Origin: Mycobacterium sp. UM_WGJ
Lineage (GTDB): Bacteria > Actinomycetota > Actinomycetes > Mycobacteriales > Mycobacteriaceae
Direction of reading: 5' to 3'
NCBI RefSeq assembly: GCF_000455125.1
Contig: NZ_AUWR01000027.1
Location: 1 to 64,000, forward strand
DNA: 64,000 nt
Shown here: positions 1-9,391 of the stretch, piece after piece
How the letters are laid out: every line of letters starts with the position of its first letter
Numbering within the stretch: position 1 is the stretch's first letter
Notes under the pieces: model-generated
What the model was told of the DNA's origin: nothing
Databases searched by the model: none
The model's input: only the letters and a program-made list of their open reading frames with translations
Program-made: the position numbers and the translations under genes

Positions 1-175
1 GATCACGTAGTAGAACTCGCCGGTATGCCGAGGTTGAACTTCTCGCCAGCACGGGCGCTGATTCGGCCACCGTTCCCCCCCATTGTCAAGTGATGGCAAA
101 CCAGGGGAGCGCAGCAATTAATTAGCCAGCTTATTAGTTATCTCCTGTCGACCGACCGCTTGTCACAATCAACGG
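1..175. other. Left-edge intergenic stretch
   Basis: I see no gene that can be supported here. Short frames run off the left edge on both strands (for example + strand 1-93, ending in TGA), but none resembles a known protein end. Bases about 115-145 are markedly AT-rich for this genome and lie just upstream of the phosphomannomutase start, so they are the likeliest place for its promoter. Confidence 0.4.
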
Positions 176-1795
176 GTGACCCCCGAAGACTGGATCGCCC
201 ACGACCCCGACCCCGCGACCGCTACGGAACTGCGCGCGTGCAGTCCAGGCGAGTTGGCCACCCGATTCGCGGCACCGCTGCGCTTCGGCACCGCCGGGCT
301 GCGTGGCCCGGTACGGGGTGGACCCGACGCGATGAATCTCGCCGTGGTGCTGCGCGCCAGCTGGGCGGTGGCGCAGGTGCTCGGCGCGCAGCGACGCACG
401 GGCTCGATGGTGGTGGTGGGCGGCGACGCTCGGCACGGCTCGGCGGAATTCACTACTGCGACAGCCGAAGTGCTTGCCGGCGCCGGATTCTCGGTAGTGC
501 TGCTACCCCAGCCCTGCCCGACGCCGGTGGTGGCATTCGCGGTACGCCACACCGGCGCGGCGGCCGGAATCCAGATCACCGCCTCACACAACCCGGCTAC
601 CGACAACGGCTACAAGGTGTACTTCGACGGCGGCCTACAGATCGTGTCGCCGACCGACACCGAGATCGAGGCGGCGATGGCCGCCGCTCCCCCCGCTGAC
701 ACGATCGCCCGCCGCCCTGTTACGCCGGCCGGAGACGAACTCATCGAGCGCTATATCGGGCGAGCCGCGGCGGTGCGGCGGCACGGCGGCCGGATAAGGG
801 TGGCGCTGACGCCGCTGCACGGCGTGGGTGGCAAGGTCGCGGTCGAGGCTTTACGTGCCGCGGGGTTCGCCGATATTCACCCGGTGAAGAGCCAATTCGA
901 CCCCGATCCAGACTTTCCCACCGTGGCTTTCCCCAACCCCGAAGAACCCGGCGCCACGGACGCGCTGCTGGCACTGGCCGAAGAGGTCGACGCCGACATC
1001 GCGATCGCCCTGGACCCCGACGCTGACCGATGCGCGGTCGGCATCCCTGGCCCGGACGGCTGGCGGATGCTGACCGGCAACGAAACCGGTTGGTTGTTGG
1101 GCGATTACCTACTGTCGCGGCTGCCCGCGGGCCCGGCGGCCGGTGTGCTGGTCGCCAGCAGCGTGGTGTCGTCGCGCATGCTGGTGCGCATCGCACAGCG
1201 CTACGGCGCCCACCACGCGGAGACGCTGACCGGGTTCAAGTGGCTGGCACGGGCCGACCTGCCACCAGACGGCCCGCCCGGCGTCACCTTGGCCTACGCC
1301 TACGAGGAGGCGATCGGCTACTGCGTCGACCCAGATGCTGTGCGCGACAAAGACGGCATCAGCGCCGCGGTCTTGGTCTGCGATCTGGTCGCGGCACTGG
1401 CGGGGCGGGGTAGCTCAGTTCCCGAAGCGCTCGACGAACTGGCACGACGGCACGGTGTGCACGTCACCGATGCGGTGTCGCGCCGGGTCACCAGTCCCGC
1501 CGAGGCGGTCGCCGTGATGGCCAGGCTACGCGCTGATCCACCGGCCACGCTGGCTGGACTCGCCCTCACCTCAACCGATCTGCTGCACCGCAGTGGACCG
1601 GTCACCGACGCGCTGGAGTTCACCGGCGAGCGCGACGGCAGCTCGGTACGCGTGGTGGTGCGACCGTCGGGCACTGAACCGAAACTCAAGTGCTATCTCG
1701 AGGTCGCCCGGCCGCCGTCGGATGACCTTGCCGGGGATCGCGCGGAGGCGCAGCGGGTGTGTGAGGCCGTCGCCCTCGCGGCCCGCTCCTGGTAG
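176..1795 (+). CDS. pmmB: Phosphomannomutase/phosphoglucomutase PmmB
   Basis: This is a 539-residue alpha-D-phosphohexomutase that interconverts hexose 1- and 6-phosphates in the cytoplasm and feeds mannose or glucose donors to cell-envelope glycans. The catalytic phosphoserine loop TASHNP is visible (Ser about residue 137), followed by the metal-binding DPDADR loop, the sugar-binding YEEAIGY segment and the C-terminal phosphate-binding RPSGTEPK loop, so all four domains are present. Length and order match Rv3308 PmmB, and the next gene is upp as in M. tuberculosis. The start is GTG at 176. Which hexose is preferred cannot be read from the sequence. Confidence 0.93.
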   Translation: MTPEDWIAHDPDPATATELRACSPGELATRFAAPLRFGTAGLRGPVRGGPDAMNLAVVLRASWAVAQVLGAQRRTGSMVVVGGDARHGSAEFTTATAEVLAGAGFSVVLLPQPCPTPVVAFAVRHTGAAAGIQITASHNPATDNGYKVYFDGGLQIVSPTDTEIEAAMAAAPPADTIARRPVTPAGDELIERYIGRAAAVRRHGGRIRVALTPLHGVGGKVAVEALRAAGFADIHPVKSQFDPDPDFPTVAFPNPEEPGATDALLALAEEVDADIAIALDPDADRCAVGIPGPDGWRMLTGNETGWLLGDYLLSRLPAGPAAGVLVASSVVSSRMLVRIAQRYGAHHAETLTGFKWLARADLPPDGPPGVTLAYAYEEAIGYCVDPDAVRDKDGISAAVLVCDLVAALAGRGSSVPEALDELARRHGVHVTDAVSRRVTSPAEAVAVMARLRADPPATLAGLALTSTDLLHRSGPVTDALEFTGERDGSSVRVVVRPSGTEPKLKCYLEVARPPSDDLAGDRAEAQRVCEAVALAARSW

Positions 1796-1868
1796 CGCCT
1801 CATTCACTCCATTCGTCACCAGCCGCCACACCCGGCTCACCTGCAACCAGCTCGAGGGGGTGTGATGT

Positions 1869-1949
1869 TTGGCCGCCTTTGAGCGACAACGGATGGCGAG
1901 AGGGTTGACTCCGCCAACGCACCAACATTTGTCGCTCAAAGGCGGGCAA
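1869..1949. repeat. Palindromic element, copy 1 (21-bp terminal inverted repeats)
   Basis: Left arm 1869-1889 and right arm 1929-1949 are inverted copies matching at 20 of 21 positions, with the core GCCTTTGAGCGACAA, and they enclose 39 bp. A second element with nearly the same arms but an unrelated centre lies at 34149-34241. This copy sits between the convergent pmmB and upp genes, where a hairpin could also terminate transcription from both sides. It looks like a small non-autonomous palindromic repeat; no transposase is nearby. Confidence 0.75.
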
Positions 1950-1994
1950 CAATCACATACTTGCCCGCCTGTTACGGGCGTGACGGTGGGAATC

Positions 1995-2618
1995 TCAGCG
2001 CGGCCCGAACTGACGATCACCGGCATCGCCCAGACCCGGAACGATATACGCCTCCTCGTTCAGTCCGTCGTCAACGGTGGCGGTGAACAACCGCACGCCC
2101 GGTGCCGCTTGTGTCAGTGCCGCAACGCCTTCCGGCGCCGCAACCACACACAGCACCGTGATGTCGGTAGCACCGCGATCGACCAGCAGTCCCAGCGTGT
2201 GCACCAGCGAGCCGCCGGTGGCCAGCATCGGGTCGAGGACCATGACCGGGGTAGCGCTCAGATCCGCCGGCAGCGATGCCAGGTAGGGCACCGGTTGATG
2301 GGTGGCCTCGTCGCGCGCCACCCCGACGAAACCGACGTCGGCCTCGGGGATCAGGGCCTGTGCGGCTTCGACCATGCCCAGTCCGGCGCGAAGCACCGGC
2401 ACCAGCAGCGGTGGCCGCGCCAGCCGCGCCCCGCGGGTGTCTGCCAGCGGGGTGCGCACGACGATGTCCTGGCAGAGCGCGTCGCGGGTTGCCTCGTAGA
2501 CCAGCATCCAGGTCAGCTCGCGCAGAGCCGACCGGAACGCTGCGTTGTCGCTGCGCTCGTCGCGCAGCGCGGTCAGCCACGCTGCGGCCAGCGGGTGGTC
2601 GACAACGCACACATCCAC
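1995..2618 (-). CDS. upp: Uracil phosphoribosyltransferase
   Basis: The enzyme makes UMP from uracil and PRPP in pyrimidine salvage. The PRPP-binding loop [13 protein letters not shown] and the C-terminal uracil-binding end [13 protein letters not shown] are intact. I choose the GTG at 2618, giving 207 residues beginning [10 protein letters not shown], because this matches the length and start of Rv3309c. An alternative ATG at 2639 overlaps the stop of the upstream hydrolase gene as ATGA and would add seven residues (MTRRVAG), which suggests translational coupling and cannot be excluded. Confidence 0.93.
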   Translation of the reverse strand: MDVCVVDHPLAAAWLTALRDERSDNAAFRSALRELTWMLVYEATRDALCQDIVVRTPLADTRGARLARPPLLVPVLRAGLGMVEAAQALIPEADVGFVGVARDEATHQPVPYLASLPADLSATPVMVLDPMLATGGSLVHTLGLLVDRGATDITVLCVVAAPEGVAALTQAAPGVRLFTATVDDGLNEEAYIVPGLGDAGDRQFGPR

Positions 2619-2635
2619 GCCCGCGACCCTACGGG

Positions 2636-4030
2636 TCATGCGCCGAGGAAGTTGAGTATCTCGAAGACCACCGCGCCCATCTCGAGCATCGGCGCAAGCG
2701 AGATCAATGGTTCGCCGTTGAACACGGCGTCGGGGCCCAGCCAATCAGCGACGTTCAACGACACCGCCAGCTCGTTCCATGCGTCGAGCAGATGGGCGTC
2801 CACGGCGTTGGTGAGGTGGTAGCCGGTCAACAACGCATCGACTAACGAATCCGGCAGCGGCGACTGCCCGGCGAAACCCAACAGCGCATTGACCGGGTCG
2901 ATGAAGCTGTGCACCGCGGCGTACTGCAGGCCGGCCAGCATCTGCAGCGGATCCATCCGAAGCAGGAAACCGGCGACATCGGAGCCGTCCGCCAGCTGGC
3001 CGCCGGCGGTCACCGCCCAAGGCCCCACGGCATCGGTGCCATTGACGCCGACGAACGGATTACCCGGATTGCCGTAGCCCCAGTCGATGATCAGCTTCAG
3101 CATGGGCGCCAATGCGTCCCCGATGACTTTGCCGAAATCCCCGAGCTGGTAGAGGGGCCACAGGATCGGCAACTGCTGGGGAATCAGGTAGAAGTCGGTG
3201 TCCCCGATCCGGCCGAGGTCGACGGTGTCGGCCAGGTTGTCGAGGTCGACGTAGGAGAAATGCACGGTCGCCGTGCCGATCAGCGCGTTGACCATGGCCA
3301 GCAGGTTGGCCGGGTCCTGCGGGAAGTTGGCCAGGCCGTCGTACTCGCCGGTGTAGATATCCGTGTCGAACCCACTGGTCGGGGTGGGCCCAATGCTCAA
3401 CGGAATGCCCAGAAACGGCAGGTGCACCGGCTGGTCACCCAACAGTGGATATGCGGGGAACCGGGTCAGGACGCCGCCGAGCGGGTTGTTGGGGTTGCCG
3501 ATCAGGACGAAATGCAGGTTCGCCGGGTCATACCCGGCACCGACCTCGCCCGGTCCTGCCGCGAGCAGGTTGATCATCTCCTGGGTGGAGATGGTGGCGC
3601 TCTGCGAGTAGCCGAACACCGTGACACTGGAGCCGTCGGCGAGCTGCGGCGCCATCGCGGCATGCAAGATCTGCACACCGCTGGCCACCGACTCGGCGAA
3701 CGTCAGGTACGGATTCGGCGGCGGCAGGCACACCAGCGGGCAGAACTGTTCCGGAGTGATCAGGCCCTCGAACTGATAGCCGGGAAAGGTCGGCTGCCCG
3801 GGAAACCACGGCGAGGCCGGCTGCAGGAACAGGTCCAACACGGCGTCCAGGTAGCCCCCGGCCGTGGGGTCGGGAATGCTGGTCGGCCCCATGATCCAGC
3901 CCTCGTTGCCCAGCAGCGCAACGTCGTGCCGATCCGCCGCGCCGAGGCTCAGCGCCGCCGGCCCGCAGGCCGACGAGAGCACCGACGCCGCTGCGAGCAG
4001 GGCTGGCCCCAGCGAGCGCCGGTGGTGCAT
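2636..4030 (-). CDS. Secreted PE-PPE-domain alpha/beta hydrolase (paralog 1)
   Basis: The 464-residue product begins with a basic, hydrophobic export segment (about residues 1-32) and then carries a PE-PPE domain (Pfam PF08237), a serine alpha/beta hydrolase fold. The nucleophile elbow is GYSQS with Ser about residue 142; candidate acid and base lie in the conserved [11 protein letters not shown] and ATVHFSY segments. It lacks the N-terminal PE or PPE domain of the classical proteins. Known family members act as esterases on acyl chains. It is the third gene of a tandem set read leftwards; only 4 bp separate its start from the stop of paralog 2. A Cys at about 22 gives a weak lipobox, so lipid anchoring is possible but unproven. 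Confidence 0.85.
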   Translation of the reverse strand: MHHRRSLGPALLAAASVLSSACGPAALSLGAADRHDVALLGNEGWIMGPTSIPDPTAGGYLDAVLDLFLQPASPWFPGQPTFPGYQFEGLITPEQFCPLVCLPPPNPYLTFAESVASGVQILHAAMAPQLADGSSVTVFGYSQSATISTQEMINLLAAGPGEVGAGYDPANLHFVLIGNPNNPLGGVLTRFPAYPLLGDQPVHLPFLGIPLSIGPTPTSGFDTDIYTGEYDGLANFPQDPANLLAMVNALIGTATVHFSYVDLDNLADTVDLGRIGDTDFYLIPQQLPILWPLYQLGDFGKVIGDALAPMLKLIIDWGYGNPGNPFVGVNGTDAVGPWAVTAGGQLADGSDVAGFLLRMDPLQMLAGLQYAAVHSFIDPVNALLGFAGQSPLPDSLVDALLTGYHLTNAVDAHLLDAWNELAVSLNVADWLGPDAVFNGEPLISLAPMLEMGAVVFEILNFLGA

Positions 4031-4034
4031 CGGA

Positions 4035-5450
4035 TTAGGCGTCGAGCAGGTTGATCAGGCTGAAGCCCACCCCGAGCAGGTCCAGCAGCGGCTGGGCCGA
4101 GATCAGCGGCGCGCCGTTGAAGATGGCGTCGGGCCCCAGCACGTCGAGGACGTCCCACTGGGTGGCCAGATCGTGCCATCCGGTGAGCAGCGCCTGGTCC
4201 AGGCCGAGCGTCAGGTTGTAGCCCGACAGCAGAGTGTCGACGAACGAGTCCGACAGCGGGCCCAGTCCGGCGAAGTCCAGCAGGTTGTTGATGGTGTTGG
4301 TCAGGCTCTGCACGCCGGCGTACTGCAGGCCGGCCAGCATCTGCAGCGGGTCCATTCTCAGCAGGAACCCGGCGCCGGTGTCCTCGGACAGCTGGCCCGT
4401 CGCGGTGACCGCCCAGGCGCCCGCCGCGCCAAGCGGGTCGACGCCGTTCACGGTGATCCCGGCGTCCGGGGCACCCGGGTTGCCGTAGGACCAGTCGATG
4501 ACCGTCTTCAGGATCGGCGACAGCGCGTCAGCGGCGAACCTGCCGATGTCGCCGAGGCCGTAGAGCGGCGCAAGGATCGGCAATTCGGCGGTGGGCAGCA
4601 TGTAGTAGTTGGTGTTGCCGATCGTGCCCAGGTCGATGGCGTTGCTGAGGTTCTCATCGAAGTACGCGTTGTGCACCGCCCCGATGCCCATGATCGCGTT
4701 GATCACGGCCAGCAGGTTGGTGGGGTCCTGCGGGAAGACGGCCCAGCCGTCGTATTCGGTGCTGTAGACGTCGGTCGCGAACGGGATGGTCGGAGTCGGT
4801 TCGATGCCGAGCGGGATGTTCAGGAACGGAATGTGCTGCATGTTCCCGTCGAACCCGTCCGGGAAGGACAGCCGGGTCAGCATGCCGCTGATGGGGTTGT
4901 TCGGGGCACCGATCAGCACGAAGTGCAGGTTCAACGGGTCGTAGTCGCCGCCGGGCGCGTCGGCCAGCAGGTTGTGCATCGCCAGGGTGGCTACGACCGA
5001 GCTCTGCGAGAAGCCGAACACCGTGACTTCGTCACCGGCTTCGAGCTGTGGGCGGATCGCAGCCTCGAGGTTGGCCACGCCTTCGGTCAGCGAGTCGCCG
5101 AAGTTCAACTGCGGGACGGGCAGCGACTGGCAGACGATCGGGCAGAACTGTTCGGGGGTGGTCAGGCCGTTGAGCGCGTAATCGCCGTACGTCGTCTGCC
5201 CGTCGAACCACGGGGTGACCGGTTGGAGGTAGAAAATCCGCACCAGATCCATGTAGTTGCCGATGGTCGGGTCGGCCTGACCGGTGCCGGTCATGATCCA
5301 TGCCTGGCCGGCCAGCAGCGCGACATCGGCGATCATCTTCTCGACCCGGGCTGCCAACCCAGGACTCAGCAGCGACGCCATTCCGAGGACGACGGCACAC
5401 AGCGCGGCCAGCACCGTCGCCCCCAGCGGATACACGCGCTTAGCCGTCAT
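4035..5450 (-). CDS. Secreted PE-PPE-domain alpha/beta hydrolase (paralog 2)
   Basis: This 471-residue protein is a paralog of its neighbours. A short basic start and hydrophobic segment (residues about 9-30) indicate export, followed by WIMTGTGQADPT, the Cys-containing PEQFCPIVC segment and the nucleophile elbow GFSQS (Ser about 148). I chose ATG 5450 because a strong GGGGAGG site lies 8 nt before it; an in-frame ATG 33 bp further upstream has no such site. The gene is 4 bp from the next paralog, so they are co-transcribed. The substrate is unknown; a lipid or mycolate-type ester is an inference from family and cell-envelope export. Confidence 0.85.
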   Translation of the reverse strand: MTAKRVYPLGATVLAALCAVVLGMASLLSPGLAARVEKMIADVALLAGQAWIMTGTGQADPTIGNYMDLVRIFYLQPVTPWFDGQTTYGDYALNGLTTPEQFCPIVCQSLPVPQLNFGDSLTEGVANLEAAIRPQLEAGDEVTVFGFSQSSVVATLAMHNLLADAPGGDYDPLNLHFVLIGAPNNPISGMLTRLSFPDGFDGNMQHIPFLNIPLGIEPTPTIPFATDVYSTEYDGWAVFPQDPTNLLAVINAIMGIGAVHNAYFDENLSNAIDLGTIGNTNYYMLPTAELPILAPLYGLGDIGRFAADALSPILKTVIDWSYGNPGAPDAGITVNGVDPLGAAGAWAVTATGQLSEDTGAGFLLRMDPLQMLAGLQYAGVQSLTNTINNLLDFAGLGPLSDSFVDTLLSGYNLTLGLDQALLTGWHDLATQWDVLDVLGPDAIFNGAPLISAQPLLDLLGVGFSLINLLDA

Positions 5451-5615
5451 CGCAGACCTCCCCGAACGGTTCGAATATGTCATCGGCGATCAATTACGCC
5501 CACCTGGCAAGATCACATTAATCTATTAGGCGGCTTTCAGTGTTGACCTTCATTGAGAAAACGCGTGTTGTCAAATCGATGACAACCGGCCTGGCTTTCG
5601 CTCAGTGGTGCCGCG

Positions 5616-7094
5616 TTAAGCACCGAAGAAGTTGAACAGGCTGAAGCCCGCTCCGATGAGATCCAGCTGCCCGTCGCCGGGCACCCCGGCCCCGCTCATC
5701 AGGGCGTCCGGGCCCAGCACATCGCCCAGGTTCAGTGCGGTAGCCAGGTCGCGCCAGCCGTCGATCAGCAACTGGTCGATGGAGTTGATCAGGTCGTAGC
5801 CGGTGATGGTCTGCAGCAAATCGGTGACCCCGGCGATGGTGCTGATGTCACCGGCGGTGAGGGCACCGCCGCTCGCCGCGGCCGCGACGTCGGCCCACGG
5901 GCCGACGAGGCTCTGGATCAGCGCGTTCTGGACACCGGCCAGCATCTGCAACGGGTCCATCCGCTCGAACAGGCCCATCACGCTGGATCCGTCATAGAGC
6001 TCGCCTGTCGGCGTCATGGCCCACGGGCCGCCGGCCACTCCGAACGCCTGCTGGTAGGCGCTGCCGCTGATGAAGTCGCCGGCCGGGATCCGGTAGAGGC
6101 CGTTGACGTCCGGGTCGCCGGCATTGCCGTAGCCCCAGTCGATGACCAGCCTGGCCCACGGTGAGAAGAAGTCGCCGAAGAACTGCCCCGCGGTCCCCCC
6201 GTTGAACATGAACTGCAGGATCGGCAGATTCTGCGGAATCATGTAGAGGTTCGCGTCGCCGATCGTCCCGACGTTGATGGCGCTGGCCAGCTGCTCTGCC
6301 GTGTAGTCCGGGTAGTACGGGTGCACGGTCAGGATGCCGATGAGCGCGTTGACGACGGCCAGGATGTTGGTCGGGTCCTGCGGGAAGTTGGCCCAGCCGT
6401 CGTATTCACCGGTGTAGATGTCCGAGGCGATGTGCTCGGTCGGGGTGGGGTTCAGGCTCAGCGGAATGTCGACGAACGGCAGGTGCTGGTCGCCCGCGAA
6501 TTGGAAGCGATCGAGGATGCCGCCGATCGGATTGTTCGGGTCACCGATCAGGACGACGTGCATGTTGCCCAGCTGATCCAGCGTCGGGTAGCCGACGGTC
6601 CCGGCGTTGGTGATCAGGTTGTTCATCTCGATGGTCGCGATGGCAGCGCTTTGCGAGTACCCGAACACCGTCACGTTGTCGCCGGCCAGCAGCTGCGCCA
6701 GGATCGCCTGGTTGAGCAAGCCCACCCCGGTGTTCAGCGAGGTGCCGAAGTCCATCGGCGATTGGTCCGGGATGCACACGAACGGGCAGAACTGCTCCGG
6801 CGTGGCCAACCCCTGGAAGTTGTAGCCGGGGAACGTCGGCTGGTCAGTGAAGAGCGGCGATGACGGTTGCAGGTAACCGGCGAGGATCTGGCCCAGGTAG
6901 GGCCCGACACCGGGATCGGGCACGCCGGTGCCGCTCATGATCCAGCCCGCATCGGCCAGCAGCCGCAGCCGAATCGCCAGCTGGTCCACGCGGTAGGCCG
7001 CCGCCGAGGACAGCGCCGACGTCAGGCCCAATACCGTGCCACACAGCAGCGCCAGCAGCATCGCGCCCGCCGGCCGCAACCGACCAGTCGTCAT
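5616..7094 (-). CDS. Secreted PE-PPE-domain alpha/beta hydrolase (paralog 3)
   Basis: The first gene of the leftward tandem set encodes 492 residues. Residues about 10-33 form a hydrophobic export segment; the elbow GYSQS has Ser about 147; the segments GWIMSGTGVPDP and YDGWANFPQDP align with the other two paralogs. It has an insertion of about 25 residues relative to them before the last third (around YRIPAGDFISGSAYQQ). A GGGGGAGG ribosome-binding site precedes ATG 7094. A 165-bp gap (5451-5615) separates it from paralog 2, so paralogs 1 and 2 may have their own promoter there. Confidence 0.85.
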   Translation of the reverse strand: MTTGRLRPAGAMLLALLCGTVLGLTSALSSAAAYRVDQLAIRLRLLADAGWIMSGTGVPDPGVGPYLGQILAGYLQPSSPLFTDQPTFPGYNFQGLATPEQFCPFVCIPDQSPMDFGTSLNTGVGLLNQAILAQLLAGDNVTVFGYSQSAAIATIEMNNLITNAGTVGYPTLDQLGNMHVVLIGDPNNPIGGILDRFQFAGDQHLPFVDIPLSLNPTPTEHIASDIYTGEYDGWANFPQDPTNILAVVNALIGILTVHPYYPDYTAEQLASAINVGTIGDANLYMIPQNLPILQFMFNGGTAGQFFGDFFSPWARLVIDWGYGNAGDPDVNGLYRIPAGDFISGSAYQQAFGVAGGPWAMTPTGELYDGSSVMGLFERMDPLQMLAGVQNALIQSLVGPWADVAAAASGGALTAGDISTIAGVTDLLQTITGYDLINSIDQLLIDGWRDLATALNLGDVLGPDALMSGAGVPGDGQLDLIGAGFSLFNFFGA

Positions 7095-7284
7095 CGCGAC
7101 CTCCCCCGGCCCGGCATTACGACAGCAGCGACGCTAGCCACCCGGCGGGTGCCGCCGACCCGATCACCGCAAAATTCAGGATTCTTTAATTCGCGATGCG
7201 AAACGCCCCGCTGCCAATCACGGCGCTAAACCTGGCGCAATCCCGCCTTCGGGCCGCGCGGGCTACATCGTTATTCTGTGCGCC

Positions 7285-8562
7285 ATGGCAGCTGACCTTG
7301 TACCGATCCGCCTCACGGTGACCGATGGTGACCGCTACACCCTGTGGGCGCCGAGCTGGCGTGACTCCGGTGACGAGTGGCAGGCGTTCCTGGGCAGGGA
7401 CGAGGACCTCTACGGTTTCGCCACCGCCGCCGACCTGATCGCGTTCGTACGAGTCAACGCCAACAACGACCTGGTCGACCACCCGGCCTGGCCGCAGCTT
7501 GTTCAGGCCAACGCCCACAAGCTGGACCCGGGCCGCAATCGGCAGTACGACCTGATCGCGGTCGAAGAACTGCTGACCGAGAAGCCGACCAAGCAGTCCG
7601 TCCAGGCACTGGCCAATGCACTGGAGATCGTCTCGGCGATCGGCTCGGTATGTGACCTGACCGCGGTGACGAAGTTCTTCAACGGCAACCCCAACCTGGG
7701 CTGGCTAGCCGGCGGCGTCGACAACTTCACCGGCCGGGCTGGGCGCAAGCGCTGGGAGCTGATTGCCGAGATCATCGGCCGCAACTGGGGCGGTGTGCTG
7801 ACCGCGATCGAAGAGATCATCACCACGCCCGACGTCGACGCCGGCGCGGTGTCGCAGGCGGCCGAGGAGCTGGCCGCAGAAGCCCCGGCCGAGCCGGAGC
7901 CGGCCGACGAGGACGTCGAGGACACCGGGACTACCGACGACGAGAGCGGTGCGGACGAGGCGGCCGCCGCGCCGGCCGAGCGGGCCTCGGGCGACCGGGT
8001 GGTGCTTGGCGGCGACGCCAACTTCTGGACCAAGGTGGGCATCGATCCGATTCGGATCATCACCGACAACGGGACCTTCTTCACGCTGCGCTGTTACCTC
8101 GGCGACCAGCCCGTGTTCCTGGGCCGCAACGGCCGGATCAGCGTGTTCGGTTCCGAACGCGCCCTGGCCCGCTACCTGGCCGACGAGCACGACCACGACC
8201 TGTCGGATCTGAGCACCTACGACGACATCCGGACCGCCGCCACCGACGGTTCGCTCTCGATCGACATCACCGATGACAACGTCTACGTGCTCTCCGGGAT
8301 GACTGACGACCTCACCGACGGGCCGGACGCGGTGGACCGTGAGCAGCTCGATCTGGCCGTCGAGTTCCTGCAGGACGTGGGCACCTACGCCGAGGACGGC
8401 GTCGTCGCCGACGCCCTGCAGCCCGACCGTCCGCTGGGCCGCATGGTCAGCTACGTCCTCGACCGCGAATCGGTCAACGAGCCGCAGCGCCCGTACGCGC
8501 CCGCCGTCAAAGAATGGGAGCAGCTCGAACAGTTCGTGCAGTCGCGACTGCGGCGCGAATAA
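7285..8562 (+). CDS. Conserved hypothetical protein, Rv3311-like
   Basis: This is a 425-residue soluble, acidic protein with no signal or membrane segment. It has an N-terminal region rich in Trp and acidic residues (DRYTLWAPSWRDSGDEW), a second block with the same style of elements (GDRVVLGGDANFW, FTLRCYLGDQPVFLG), and an Asp/Glu/Ala-rich linker about residues 190-235. The two blocks suggest an internal duplication. Length and position after upp match Rv3311, a mycobacterial conserved protein of no proven function. It is transcribed divergently from the PE-PPE hydrolases across a 190-bp intergenic region (7095-7284) that ends AT-rich at 7185-7195. Confidence 0.85.
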   Translation: MAADLVPIRLTVTDGDRYTLWAPSWRDSGDEWQAFLGRDEDLYGFATAADLIAFVRVNANNDLVDHPAWPQLVQANAHKLDPGRNRQYDLIAVEELLTEKPTKQSVQALANALEIVSAIGSVCDLTAVTKFFNGNPNLGWLAGGVDNFTGRAGRKRWELIAEIIGRNWGGVLTAIEEIITTPDVDAGAVSQAAEELAAEAPAEPEPADEDVEDTGTTDDESGADEAAAAPAERASGDRVVLGGDANFWTKVGIDPIRIITDNGTFFTLRCYLGDQPVFLGRNGRISVFGSERALARYLADEHDHDLSDLSTYDDIRTAATDGSLSIDITDDNVYVLSGMTDDLTDGPDAVDREQLDLAVEFLQDVGTYAEDGVVADALQPDRPLGRMVSYVLDRESVNEPQRPYAPAVKEWEQLEQFVQSRLRRE

Positions 8563-8763
8563 GGCTGCGCGCCCGGTCGGTTGAACGGGCGGAAGCCGCA
8601 CGCAGGAAGACGTGCACACTACTGCGGAATTCACCTCGAATTAGGGCAATCAATTGCTCCAATTCATTGCCGAGCGGTCATATTCACGACTAACATCTGG
8701 CCCGATAACACTCGGGCCGAGCCGTGCGGTTTGCGGGGGCCTTCCAATTCGAAAGGACTACAC

Positions 8764-9327
8764 ATGCGCAAGGCGACACAGCGGGCCGCAGCAGTATCCG
8801 CAGCAGTTTTGGGAGTCGCGCTGATCGGCACGGGTTGCAACGGCACCGCCAAGGAGAAGACCAGCGAAGCCCTGAGCTCGGCCAGCTCGGTTGCGTCCTC
8901 GGCCAGCTCGGTGATCTCGTCCGCGGTCAACTCGCCGTCAGAGGAGAGCGCCGCCAGCTCGACCGTGATCACCGGCGCCGACGGTAAGGAGTACACCGTC
9001 TCCGGGCCGATTCTGGCCAAGCTCGATTCCCTGGACGCGACCGCCAAGCAGGATCTGGGCGAGCCCACCGGTGCCGAGCAGAAGAACCCCGACGGCGGCA
9101 TCTACCAGCAGTTCGACGGCGGCGTGATCGTTCACACCACCCGTTCTTACGTGGTGTGGGGCAAGATCCGCGACAAGTGGAACGAGCTGGGCGGTTCGCA
9201 GGGCAAGCTCGGCTACCCGACCAGCGACGAGACCACCAACGCTGACGGGTCCAAGCAGACCACCTTCGAGCACGGCATCATCACGTGGAAAGAGGGCGAC
9301 CCCGAAGCCACTGTCACCGAGCACTGA
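8764..9327 (+). CDS. LGFP-repeat lipoprotein
   Basis: The 187-residue product starts with a lipoprotein signal (lipobox LIGTGC, Cys about residue 22), continues with a Ser/Ala-rich linker (residues about 33-65) and ends in an LGFP-type repeat region with the hallmark GKLGYPTSDE followed by QTTFEHGIITW. LGFP repeats are found in cell-wall-associated actinobacterial proteins, including some mycolyltransferases. The start is ATG 8764 with GAAAGGA just upstream; the longer frame from 8581 has no signal peptide. The 201-bp upstream gap is AT-richer than its surroundings and contains the small palindrome GCAATCAATTGC. Confidence 0.85.
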   Translation: MRKATQRAAAVSAAVLGVALIGTGCNGTAKEKTSEALSSASSVASSASSVISSAVNSPSEESAASSTVITGADGKEYTVSGPILAKLDSLDATAKQDLGEPTGAEQKNPDGGIYQQFDGGVIVHTTRSYVVWGKIRDKWNELGGSQGKLGYPTSDETTNADGSKQTTFEHGIITWKEGDPEATVTEH

Positions 9328-9337
9328 TACCTGGATC

Positions 9338-9373
9338 GAAGGCCGGGCAATCGCCAGCGATTGTCCGGCCTTC
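9338..9373. terminator. Bidirectional hairpin between convergent genes
   Basis: GAAGGCCGGGCAATCG pairs with CGATTGTCCGGCCTTC across a 4-base loop (15 of 16 pairs plus one G-U). It lies between the convergent LGFP lipoprotein and add genes. There is no long T-tract, which is usual in mycobacteria. Confidence 0.75.
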
Positions 9374-9391
9374 GCCGGTTTCGCCGGTGAA

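Noticed and set aside
1-93. End of an upstream gene such as deoD
   Set aside because: The open frame at the edge does not resemble the DeoD C-terminus, and a 25-codon minus-strand frame there has no ribosome site.
1957-1981. A second copy of the palindrome arm after the first element (TTGCCCGCCT)
   Set aside because: Only 10 bases match and there is no partner arm, so it is probably chance or a small hairpin.
3864-5546. A 560-codon open frame on the plus strand
   Set aside because: It is antisense to two PE-PPE hydrolase genes with clear motifs and ribosome sites.
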